From contig JAKJHU010000082.1 in NCBI GenBank assembly GCA_022316685.1, forward strand, positions 2,046,001 through 2,110,000: a stretch of 64,000 nucleotides of DNA, given 5' to 3'. This document shows positions 1 through 10,130 of the stretch, in pieces. This stretch comes from Progne subis subis (Eukaryota > Chordata > Aves > Passeriformes > Hirundinidae). Below the pieces are notes generated by a model. The model was not told the DNA's origin and did no database searches. It saw nothing but the letters and a program-made list of their open reading frames with translations. Both the position numbers and the translations under genes were made by a program. The stretch's first letter is position 1, and each line of letters opens with the position of its first letter.

Positions 1-100
1 GTTATTGTTCGACATTGCAACTAATCCTTTTTATCATCTAGATTAAAAGCAATCAGATGCTATGTAGATTGAAGTGATTTCAATGTTTATTCTATAATTA

Positions 101-154
101 AAATAATAATTATTATTATTGTTGTTGTTATTATTGTTATTATTATTATTATTG
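101..154. repeat. ATT/GTT trinucleotide microsatellite
   Basis: An imperfect run of TTA/TTG triplets: several ATT units, three GTT units, then more ATT units interrupted by single GTT units. It is a simple repeat with no sign of function. The interruptions suggest an old, slowly mutating locus. Confidence 0.85.
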
Positions 155-3100
155 CCTATTTGAACCTCTTTAAGAGCTGTTTAGTATAAGGTTCTGTGGC
201 TGCTCAAGAAATGACAGAAATACAGGAAGCATTTTAAACCTTCCCTGTTGCCATCTGGTGACTTCAGAATCTTAAAACAGGAATTGTATCTGCCCAAGTT
301 TTTAAGGGAGCAATGGGAATAACTGGAGGAATTTGACTGGCTTTTAAAGAATGAGGAATGATGAGAGCAGCCTGCTTGCAGGGTGAAAAGGCCCTTTCAG
401 CTATCTTTTAGAGATGCTTGTGATTATTTTCCTGCGGCTGCCATGCTGGAAGTTGATGTGAGTTGTGGTCATTCACTCTGGGTTTGGCCGAGCTCCTGCC
501 GTGCCTGTGTTGAGTTCTCCCTGCCTCTTAAAGTCTGCTGAGCTAAAAGGGCTCTGCCCTGAGTCCCAGCCCTTTGGTGGGAGGGGAGTTCTGCAGTGGC
601 TGATTTTCTCCAGCTCGCTCCTTACGGATATGAGATCTGCTTATGCTGAAACGTGAGAGGATGGCTTCCTGAGCAGAGAGCAGTCCTTGCTCCTGCCCCT
701 CGCCGCCATCTCCCCGGGGAGGCACAAACACACCTCTTGCAGTGGCACAGAGCACTTTCTATTGTCACTTCTCTTTTGGCTGTTAGTTAATTGATCAGCT
801 CTTTCCAGCGTATTTTGGGCCAGTTTGCTTCCAAGGGTAGACGCAGGCAATCCAAGCAGCGCCTGCTTCAGGGTGAGATGCCCCTGCCTGCACAGCTCCT
901 CTGACTGGACATGGCACGAGAGACCTGGGTGCAAACCTTGTAATCCCTCTCAGGAAGGGGCTGAGCCCTGGTATCCTCTGTCACTGCTGCCCCAGCTGGC
1001 ACATTCCTCTCTGCTCTCTTGCCACTCAGTGTGATCCCACAAGCCTGTGCTGGCAAGGTCTGGCTGAGGAGAGCAGACCTGCCGAGCATCCTCCACCTCC
1101 AGCACAGCCCCCAGGGCTTGTGTGCGCAGCCAGCTGCACAAACACAAACCGTGGAGGGCTTTTGGAGATGGGGAAGGAGCTAGAGAATCCTTGTGCCCCT
1201 AGGGCTAGGCAGCAGGGAGCGTTGAGAAGCTCACCGGTGTGTGAACACAGCCCAGGCAGTAGCCTGGCACAAGGAAGCCTGAACTTCCTTGGGGATTGGC
1301 CTTGCTGTACACAGGTTGTAGCCTACTCAAACCTGACCTTACTCTCAAGTGTGGCTGTCTTCTCATGGCATGAAGAAACTGTAAATGCTGCTTAGGCAGA
1401 CCTGCGAGTGTTTCCAGAAGTGCTTTTCAGTTCTAGACCTGAGGGCTGAGAGACGTGTGCCTAACTTTAGCAGTGGGTAATAGTATTTATCTTGTGCTCC
1501 AAGGGCTGCTGAAAGCTAAGCAAAGTTTAAGGGAACTTCCAATCCTGGCTGTAAGTTGCACTTACACTGCTGAAGTATAAGATCATTTTCAGCCCTTTTA
1601 CAAAATGGAGCCTCTGTGTTTAGAGCAGCAGAGCTAAATTAAAATCCTTATTACAAATGTCAATTTCAAGTACAATTAGCAGGTTATGAAAAGGTTGGAT
1701 ATTCGTAACATGTAAATTTTGAAGCCAGGAAAGGTGCAGTTTCTCCTTAAGGGAAAGAGTGCCAATAACACATGCTCCTTTTCTTCCTGAGAAATTAAGG
1801 AGTGTCTGGGGGAGAGGAGTTGGGATGGCTTTAAATATTTTTGTACTCCCTTCCAAAATAAGTTTATAGTTTCCCCACATACAATTTAATTAAGCATTCG
1901 ATTTGACCTTTGTATTGAGCAATAAAAGTTAACTGGGAAAGATGTGGGCAGAAGGAGAGCACAAACAAAGCATGCCCCACGTCAGCCAGTGTGAGAACTG
2001 TTTCTGTAACCAAAACTAATGAGATCATCAGGACAAAAGCAACAGCCAAAGCATTTTCAATTATTACTAATATTTTTCTTCCTCGAGCCAGTTTATATTT
2101 TTCTTAATTACAGCTTTGAGCTGTGGCGTGATATTTAGCAGATGCCTTCAGCACTTGGCGTGCTGATCACTTGCACACTCCAGACTGGCAGGGGCACCTA
2201 ATCTTTGAAGTCTGGAGCTCGCATTCATCTTTAACCAGAAAGGTCAGCCCTGCATTCTTCGCACCCCCCCAAACTCCCATTAAGTTTAATAGGAGGCTGG
2301 AGCATGCGAGGCATGCGGCATCAGGATCGCTCTCAGTCTTCCTGATATTGCCAGTGAGGCATGTACACAATTTCCAAACTTAGCTAATTAATTGCACCAT
2401 ACAGTGAAGGCAGAAGGCTGTCACAGGGCTTTTGAGTTGTTTCTTTTATTACAAGAAAGTTACAACGAATGTTCCACAGATTTACTGGGGACATCATGTT
2501 TTACAGATACTTCCATGCTGTGTTTCAGGATATCATGTCAGCTGTGCTGCACTACGTACGGGGTATCTGGCAAACTAAACAAGCATAAACATGCAACCAC
2601 AAACATGTGCCTAGGACTCGACTGAAAACAGATGTTTCCAGGAAATGTAAAAGATGTTTGGCATGTTTTAAGCTTATACTTTCAGCTTGTCTGCATTTGA
2701 ATAAGTCCCATTTTAATATAAACAAAATGACAAAACCTTTTCTTGCAAATGACTGATTGATTAATGGAAGTACTGTTGAATCACACGAGGTTTGTTAGCT
2801 TAGATTATTTCTTCCCAAGGAAAAGATGGATTGTTCCTGCTTGATATTTACCATGGCAGGAGCTGAGCCAGTTCTACGTGCGGCTTTACTTTTAAACCCA
2901 GAACTAATACAGTTGTATGGTGGCTCCTGCAAATCCTGCAGGGTTTGCTATGGCCACTGTATATCAAGAGCCAAACACATTCAGTGACATGTTTCCTTAG
3001 AGCAGGACAGCTGAGATAATGTCCTGTTCTCTCTGTACATGTATATTTTGCACTCAGACGTGTATGGACTAAAAGATTGCTTGGGTAAAGGGGAAGGAGC

Positions 3101-4965
3101 TGCCATTTCATGTAAGTGTGGCTTCTAGGCATCTGACATCTCAAACTGTCTCATGGTTGTTCCTGCCCTTTCTTTATTGCATTTGAATTAGTTCCTGAAA
3201 GTTCCAGACAATGTTATTTCTTTAGGAGAGTGGGTATAGCTCTCAGACAGAAGAGAGTGGTCTATGCACTTGAAACTCCTGGAGTTCTTTCTTTTTCTGA
3301 TTAAAGATTTTTCTTACCCTCCTAACACCAGCTTTCCATAAGAAGGTGTGTGGAGAAAAGCCTTCTCGGGACACCACGTTCTCAGGCTAAAATAGAAAAT
3401 GGTAGAACAGTACAGATCTGTTCATTGCTCCTTTCTGGCTCCACAAAGCACACATGACCCCCACCTTTTACCGACTGGTGTTACACAGATGACAGTAACA
3501 GACTCCAGAATTTGGAGAACTGTATCACGAGTTATCATAGTTTAGGAGTTCTCACATTGCCATTTCCACAGCATTCTTGTTTCAATTTGTCTGCTGCAGC
3601 TGTAACTGGAAATAATTAGTGCTGGTCTTAATGTCAGGATAATGGATTATTTGGAAATCGTTGGTACATTTTATGGTGACAGCATTGTTTTGCAATTTCA
3701 GAGCTTCTTCCTTTGAATATGTAAAAGTAATTTCAGCTATTGCTACCCGAGGTGATAAAAAGCTAATAATAACACTGCAGCATCTACTGTAATTTAAGAG
3801 CCTGTTCCACCAAGTTGCACCTAGCTTTAATTTTCCTATGAAGCTGTCAGCCAAACCCAAGCCTGTGATCGAAGGGAAATTTATCAAGCAACTGAGCTCC
3901 AATGTGGAGAGTAACTGCAGGTGCTGACCAGTTCACTTCAGACCTGCATTATGAGTGTCGTTACACCCATGATGAGGCAGTCAAGATCAAGGCATTAATT
4001 TGCTATCTTAGATGCTGACAGTCCTTCTTTTCAAAACACAGTGTTTGCATGAAAGTCTAGAGAGAAATGGACATGTCTGACTTGATGTAATTAACGTGGG
4101 GAAAGCAGAAATAAACAATCTCTGCTGCTTTTGTCTCCCCAAGTAGCTGGGCTGAAAGTCCTCTCTAGCAGCTCCTGGTTAAAACTGATAGAAATGTGTC
4201 CAGAATCCCCACGTTATGGGCATGGTGGATTGATGAGCATGGATCCTCTGCTGTCAGTGCCCCACTCCATTAGAAACCAGGCTGCTGTAATTAAATTTAC
4301 AGCACTGGATCTGGCAAATCTCTCTGGTTTGTTTTTATTCAGCCTCCCTTCCCAGGGGCTGTACCCCTGTCTGGTGAGAGCATCTGCAGCCTTAGAGGCA
4401 CTCGGGCTGTTGGGCAGTTACGAGTGCAGTGCCTGACAAGCAGAGGTCCAGTGATTTACCATCAGAGAGAAAGGACTGAGCTCAAATGAGATCAAGAGAA
4501 GGACAAAAATGGAAGGAGGTTTCTGTTAAGTGGCTGAACTTGTTCATCCTTTAGCAGGACAGTAGAAAACATGACCAGATTAAAGCAGACCCTGCTGATA
4601 CTGCTCACTAGAGAGCAATAGCGTGCAAGTACACCAATAAATAGTTATATCTTTGATAATCCCTAGCAGTAGCAAACTGCAAATCATTTGGCCTAGGAAG
4701 GGGGAACTGACAGCTCGGGTGCCAATATGACTTGAACTTCTGTCTGATGACCTAAAGAAATTACAATGGCATTGTTTTGCCCTGGTATCTTGAGTACCTC
4801 CGATTCAGGTGTACTTCATGTGACTGAATGCATTTGCAAGGCACAATCAGCCCTCACTATAGGGGAGGTTTCCCGTTCCTAAATTGGATGTCAGTGACAG
4901 TTTTGGTTCTCCTGTCACCCCAAGCTGGTCTCTCTGAGGAATAGTATTGATCTGTAGAGGTATTT

Positions 4966-5178
4966 ATGAGTAGCTCGGCGCTGTCGGAGCGGCGTGCGCG
5001 TTCCTGGGCAGCAATCTGCGGTTACATCTCAGAGGTCAAGATGATCCTGCTCGAAACAGCGAGGTCAAGTCATTTTCATTCTGTGTTTTGTTTATGCTGT
5101 CAAGATGTGAATTTAGCAGCACTTAACATAGATGAGAGTTCAGCTAAGGAAGTGGACTCAATCCCCTGGACTAACTGA
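4966..5178 (+). other. CpG-dense patch with a 70-codon open frame, function unknown
   Basis: The first 35-40 bases hold about eight CpG dinucleotides, in DNA that is otherwise nearly free of CpG. An open frame of 70 codons begins at an ATG here and runs to a TGA at 5178. Downstream of the CpG patch the sequence becomes AT-rich. I see no domain, signal peptide or convincing splice donor. A small exon, a conserved non-coding element or a relic of a CpG-rich repeat are all possible. I do not call it a gene. Confidence 0.15.
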
Positions 5179-7631
5179 GCTGTAATCACGGGGCCTGGAG
5201 GAACTCTGAGCCATCTTCAGTGACCCCAGCAGACCCTGGCCTCGGCAGGAGTCCCAAAAGGCTGCTCAGAAAGGCTGCTTTGGCAGTCAGCTGCCTTCAC
5301 TAAGCACCCTTTTTGGCAGGATTTGAACATTCTCACTGGGAGCCTGGATGAGGGAACAGCAGAGCCACTACTGCAGGGGCTGTATCAGCACCATGGTGCA
5401 GCGGTAAATAAACAGCACAGAGCAATATTCGTATGCCAGTGTCCAAAGGTCATCCCATTGTCAGGCTGAGGTGAGCTGAAGCCTTCAGAGAGTTTAACCA
5501 GTCCATTTCTGGAAAGGAGAGAGGGACTGATGGTGGAAGGAAGTTCCTAGCGATGGAGGAAGCTTCCAATGGGCAGCCATAAAGCCTTTAAAACACAGGA
5601 GGTAAACAGGAGAACAGACCGAAGCTGTGGGGTTTGGTGAGTTGATTTTATGAAGTCATACTCCGGGGGCTGGATTCATGGTGCTGAACATCTGGGGTTT
5701 GCTGTGTTGAGACTGAAGTTTCACTTCTGTGCTAGTCTTCACACTCACACTTTTTTCCTCCCTAGCATGATCAGTACTTTTTTTGCCTTTTGAATGTCAG
5801 TAGTAGACTGAATATAACCGTCTCTGACTCAGAGAAAAAGATTTAAGAGGAAAAACTCATTTAACTCAGAGTCTCTCAGCCAAAATCGTGGCGTGAGTAA
5901 GCAACAGGAACTCTGAGGAAACGGGAATAAAGCAGGAAATCTTTATACTGCTGAAATTTGTGCCTTAGAAACCAAATAGAGGATTGAAAAAGATTTTGAA
6001 CTGAATGGAAAGTTAAGCTATTTTTATTTGATTTTAAGAAAGGAAAAAACAGAGCATTTTAGATAGAATGCCGGTTTTGCACAATTAGATCCCAAATTAG
6101 AATTAGCCATGAATAGCATCGGAAGATCCTCTGCTGTGAACGCAGAGAGAAAATTCAGAATGGAGTGCTTCCCCTGGAAAGGATAAAGGCAGAATTTTCT
6201 AATGTATTATTTAACGCTTGTTATGTAGTGCATTAAGCAGTCACCAAGAGGAAAGCTTTTAAAAACCAACAGTCTATCTGATAGCATTAAATCTTACCTT
6301 AGATTTTTGTTAAAGTCAATAGTAAGAAAATAAACGAATTAATACATTTCAGTCTGCCCGATTTATAGACGCCAATCAAGTTACAATGCTGGACATGGCC
6401 AGCTGAAAGAGGGGAATAGATTTACCTGAGTGAGGTCTTAATTTAATCAGCTGGCCCCAGAGAGCTGAAGTCAGCAGGCTGGGATGATATAAGAGGCAGC
6501 AGAGAAATAGTGCCTTTACTGCAGATTGCAAAGGAGAGTGACAGTGATGGAAAGGACTCGAGGCAGTGTCAGAACACACCTATTTCCATGATTTATTCTT
6601 AATTTACTTTAATGACAGTCTGAAGGTTGTCCATTTTTCTTTAAATGTCCTCAGAATACTGATATTTTCTAAACATTTTGAGCATGCTTTTTCTCCCCCT
6701 CCTTTCTGTGAGCTCCACTGCAAGTTGGAATCACAGAGGAGCTCTGCCTACACTTTGCCATAAAGAATTTAGAGCACAATGTCAGAATACCCTTTTTCCC
6801 AAAGTATGCCTTGCCAGCTGCTGTCCCTTCACTGCAGTCCCTCTTGAGTCAGGTGTAGGAATCACACATTCCTCCAGAATTAATGTTGATATTATGGTAA
6901 AATGGAGGAATTCATTGCATTTTTTTTACAGTTTATTCTGGCAAAAGAACAATGTGTGCTTTCCCAATACAATAGCTCATTTTTAGTATCAAGTGAATTT
7001 ACTGATGGTTCTTCAGAACTACTGACATGCAGACAATGATCTCAGATTGCATTTACATTTCTGGAATACTTTCCATCTTCCCAGTTTCTGCCAGGAACTT
7101 GCTTCTGTGATTCAGAGTTTTCATTTTAAGATTGGACTGCTGTTTCATCTGCATTACAAATCCATGCCTTTTCCTTTCTTTTGTATGTGCCCTGCATTCA
7201 TTAGTATCACAAATCCTTTAAACTTGGACCTGAACATTTATTGTTAATTATAAATTCTTCCAGGTAGGCATTTGTTCTTTCCGAGCACTCAGGTATGCTT
7301 TTACAGGTTGACTATAAAATCATTATCCCTTCAGTAGATGAAATTGTTTGTTTGTTTTCCTCCACAATGCCAATGAGAGGGTTTGAGGGCAATATGGTCT
7401 CAGTAATATTTGCAAATAACTTGGCAATGTCTTCATAACTGAAGATTTATTATTTTCTCCCTTTAAAAAAAAAATCCAATTTGCAATAAAGGGCTACTCT
7501 TACTTTTTTCTGAATCCAGTTCTTTATATGAAAATACATGGAATTGCCTCAAAATGCATCTGGAGGGAGAAGCCTTCCAGTGCTTAAAGGAGACTCAGAA
7601 AAAGGGGGAAGAGTGACCCTTTACACAGGCA

Positions 7632-7911
7632 GACAGTGAAAAGGACGAGGGGTAATGATTTTAAATGAAAAGAGGAGACATTTAGGTCAGATACTGGGCA
7701 GAAATTCTGTACTCAGAGAGAGGGTGCTGAGGCCCTGGCACAGGGTGCCCAGAGAAGCTCTGGCTGCCCCTGGATCGCTGGAAGTGTCCAAGGCCGGGTT
7801 GGATGGGGCGTGGAGCAACCTGGGACAGTGGAAGGTCTCTCTGCCCATGGCAGGGGGTGGAACAAGGTGATCTTTAGGGTCCCTTCCAAACCAAACCATT
7901 CTGGGATGCTG
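7632..7911 (+). mobile_element. CR1 LINE fragment, 3' end, sense orientation
   Basis: This is a 5'-truncated copy of the avian CR1 non-LTR retrotransposon. It matches the family's 3' region in order: the stretch around ATTCTGTACTC, the segment GTGCCCAGAGAAGCTCTGGC, the block GGTTGGATGGGGCGTGGAGC, CCCATGGCAGGGGGTGGAAC, then TCCCTTCCAA and the terminal CCATTCTGGGATGCTG, a decayed form of the family's short ATTCTATG tail repeat. CR1 copies are usually 5'-truncated and lack target-site duplications, as here. It lies in the presumed last intron, about 450 bases before the terminal exon. Limited divergence suggests a moderately young insertion. No intact reading frame remains. Confidence 0.93.
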
Positions 7912-8364
7912 TTAAGTCAATATCCAATCTCCTGCAGCAACCCGCCAGCCTGGAGGGTGTTTCACTGCGACATGTTCCAAAACCACTCAATCCTAACACC
8001 GTGTTTTACAGGATGAGCTGGTTCCCAGCCCAGGTGGAACTGAAGGTACTTTCTGTGAGAGAAGATCTGGTTCTGAGCCCAGCCACTGCAATGCAGAATA
8101 CCTATTATTCTGCTCAGGCTGTGTCTGCGAGTAGCCAAGGAGAGTCAGGCAGGTGGAAAAGACTTGTTGAGCAAAACAGTGGGTGCTGAGGACAGAGCAG
8201 CCACGCTGAGCCAAGTAAAACATGAGTGCAAGTGCCCCCTTAGTCTCTATCCATGTTTCAGTTATTCAGAGTGAGTGTACAACATGTTCCAGCAGTATTT
8301 TAAAATGTTCAAGCGCTATTTAAAAGGTGTGTGATTAATCTCATGTTTACTTTCCCGTTTTCAG

Positions 8365-8567
8365 ATATACTCAAGGACAAGAAAACCCATCCAGAAAACA
8401 GAAATGAACCAAAACCAACGGTGAAAAAGATTGACACCACAACCACCACAAGCACTGTCAAGTCATCTTCCAAACACAGCGTAACTGGAAATGGGAGCAG
8501 CCCAGGCCTGAGTCCCTCCCTTGCTGTTCTGGCAGCACTGGCAGTTCTGTGGCACTGTCCCCTGTAG
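8365..8567 (+). CDS. Terminal coding exon of a probable GPI-anchored surface protein
   Basis: This is the best-supported coding sequence in the window. A pyrimidine-rich tract ending TTTCCCGTTTTCAG gives a strong acceptor at 8364, and the open frame runs to a TAG at 8565-8567. The exon starts with two bases that complete a split codon (a phase 1 intron), then encodes 66 residues. The first 40 or so are hydrophilic and rich in Lys, Pro, Thr and Ser, including five consecutive Thr residues, which is typical of an extracellular stalk. Next comes a small-residue segment (GNGSSPGLSPS) suited to a GPI attachment site. The end is a hydrophobic stretch (LAVLAALAVLW) with a very short tail and no basic cytoplasmic anchor. 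That layout is the standard GPI-attachment signal, which would place the mature protein on the outer cell surface. Phase 1 junctions are common after Ig, FN3 or EGF modules in cell-adhesion proteins, but no such domain is visible here. I do not recognise the gene. The tail does not match my recollection of the ephrin-A, GFR-alpha, glypican or IgLON ends. Confidence 0.68.
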
Positions 8568-9008
8568 CTGCATCGCCCTGCAGATGCTGTGCTAGTGCTC
8601 CTGTTCACTGTCATTGACACCTGCAGCCTTACCCAATGGAAACAAATGGAAATGGCTCTCTAGTTGATGTGATTTGTTAGGATAAATAAGTGAAATGCTG
8701 GAGTTGGCAGATACCAAGTGTCATCACATACAGTGTCTGAAGATAGCCTTTGGCAAAGCCCACCCAAGGTACAGCAAGGATGATCACAAGGGTCTGAGTA
8801 GCTTAAGTTATGGGGTAGAAATAACTGAAAACACAGAATTTGTGTATGTGTGTGTTACTGTTCTTATCAATTTTCTTTGCTGGAATCTGACTGGCTGTTT
8901 TTTATTTGTTTAATTTTTCTGGTAAGTTATGTGAATGGCCAGTCTTCAAGGCAATCCATACTCTGTTTTTTTTAGTAAACAGCTGACAAGCTATGCTACA
9001 GTCCATAA

Positions 9009-9118
9009 AATCATAGAACGTGTTACGGGGTTGGGATGGACCCTAAAGATCATGGAGTCCCAACCCCCCTGCCATGGGCAGGGACCCCTCCCACCAGCCC
9101 AGGTACCAGGTTGCTGTA
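9009..9118 (-). mobile_element. CR1 LINE fragment, 3' end, antisense to the gene
   Basis: Read on the plus strand, it begins with the reverse complement of the CR1 tail (AATCATAGAACG), followed by GGGTTGGGATGGACCCTAAA, GATCATGGAGTCCCAACC, CCCTGCCATGGGCAGGGACC and CTCCCACCAGCCCAGGT. This is the last 100 or so bases of a CR1 element in minus orientation, severely 5'-truncated. It sits inside the candidate 3' UTR, so the mature mRNA would carry antisense CR1. That segment could pair with sense CR1 RNA, including the copy at 7632-7911 in the same pre-mRNA. Confidence 0.9.
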
Positions 9119-9408
9119 CAGTGAAATGCTCTCTACCAGCTTGATGAAATTCCTGAGTGGTCAAGAAGATCAAAGCATGTTTTGAAACTTCTTTTCACTC
9201 TTAATTGTTTAGATTGTAGGAAGCAACATAAAAACATATGGTGTGTCTAATATATCAGTATAGTTGCCTTAACTGTGGAAAAAATAGAACCACTTTGTTT
9301 ACTGAGGGACATAGATAGTGAGTTTCCCTGCCCCACAAAATGTCATTGCCAGATGCTTAGGCATATGCTCAAGGCTTATTGGATGAATGTCCAGCAAAGG
9401 GAAACATA

Positions 9409-9414
9409 AATAAA
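9409..9414 (+). terminator. Canonical poly(A) signal AATAAA
   Basis: This is the first exact AATAAA I find downstream of the terminal exon stop at 8567. It lies 842 bases after the stop. A run of 25 A residues starts 41 bases further on. It would serve as the cleavage and polyadenylation signal for the GPI-tail transcript. Confidence 0.4.
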
Positions 9415-9454
9415 CATAATAATGTTTTATCCACTTGAATGCAGCTCTGTACAG

Positions 9455-9479
9455 AAAAAAAAAAAAAAAAAAAAAAAAA
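9455..9479. repeat. A25 homopolymer followed by CACCAC
   Basis: A pure run of 25 A residues, followed directly by CACCACAGG. It lies just after the candidate poly(A) signal, but nothing upstream suggests a retrocopied mRNA, so I take it as a genomic A-tract. The same A-run/CACCAC junction recurs at 22569 and 36351. Confidence 0.9.
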
Positions 9480-9579
9480 CACCACAGGAAAAGAAAAAGA
9501 TTATTCCGTTCAAACTTACTTTTCCTATGAGATGTTACATAGAAACCAACTTAAGTTTTCCATAAAAGTCCCAGAGATA

Positions 9580-10130
9580 AAAATTATTGGGAACTCCCAT
9601 TAGACACTAACTAGATTTTGTGCATTATGGATCTCTGAAATCAACTGTTTCATAAACTGTGTATTATTTAATTACATTTAATGTTTAAAACTTTGTATCA
9701 CGTTAGGTGTAAATGTAAAACATTCTGAAATCTAGAACATTCTCTGTTATGCTTCATCTTAATTGCTACCCTAGAAAATGTCAAATGTGCATTATATTAC
9801 AATGCTATTTTTTTTAAGTCAGTGATACATTGATACATTTTAACTTTTTGGATGAAAAAGTACTATAATTACTTCTAATGGGTTAAGGGTTAATGTATGT
9901 TTTCCAACAACTGTTTACGGTGCCATTGAATATATGTATACAAAAACAACTGTATGAATACAGTGATTAATATGATAAATATATGAAACATTAGAATTGT
10001 TATATTTACTACATTTCATAACTATTACAACCATTTAATGGCCATTTTCATGTCGTAGACTATTCTTATGTACAGTTTTGTAAGATTTAATGTAAAACAC
10101 TTGTCTTTGGCTTTTTTGTAAAACATCTCT
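9580..10130. other. Very AT-rich block, possible extended 3' UTR or conserved non-coding DNA
   Basis: The stretch is strongly AT-rich with repeated ATTTA/TTTAA and TGTA motifs and lacks coding potential. I find no AATAAA inside it. Such composition is typical of distal 3' UTRs of brain-expressed vertebrate genes and of conserved non-coding DNA, so it may belong to a longer isoform of the gene ending at 8567. The sequence alone does not decide this. Confidence 0.3.

Larger units (their letters stand above)
1..7631. other. Presumed intron, no coding sequence recognised
   Basis: This stretch lies upstream of the terminal exon at 8365 and is most simply the last intron of that plus-strand gene. 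It is AT-rich and mostly single-copy. The short open frames in it show no family signature, no codon bias that I can see and no paired splice sites. Within it I note an ATT/GTT microsatellite near the start and a small CpG-dense patch at about 4973-5003, both listed separately. No tRNA-like or snRNA-like sequence was recognised. The intron assignment rests on the downstream exon and is inference. Confidence 0.45.
8568..9450 (+). other. Candidate 3' untranslated region of the GPI-tail exon
   Basis: The sequence follows the TAG of the terminal exon directly, with no good splice donor nearby and no coding continuation. A canonical AATAAA at 9409-9414 would place cleavage at about 9425-9450. A minus-strand CR1 fragment (about 9009-9118) is embedded in it. 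A longer 3' UTR running through the AT-rich block to about 10130 is an alternative. The extent is inferred from sequence only. Confidence 0.45.

Noticed and set aside
5105..5130. TAGCAGCAC word resembling the miR-15/16 seed region
   Set aside because: Only the seed matches; the rest of the mature sequence and a suitable hairpin are absent.
8001..8036. Possible microexon between GTGTTTTACAG and a following GGTACT
   Set aside because: The acceptor lacks a good pyrimidine tract and the donor is weak; it lies between a CR1 fragment and the terminal exon with no supporting frame.
9415..9480. AATAAA followed by an A25 run, as in a processed retrocopy
   Set aside because: The upstream sequence continues from an exon with an intact intron acceptor and there is no sign of an intronless copied mRNA, so the A-run is more likely a genomic tract.
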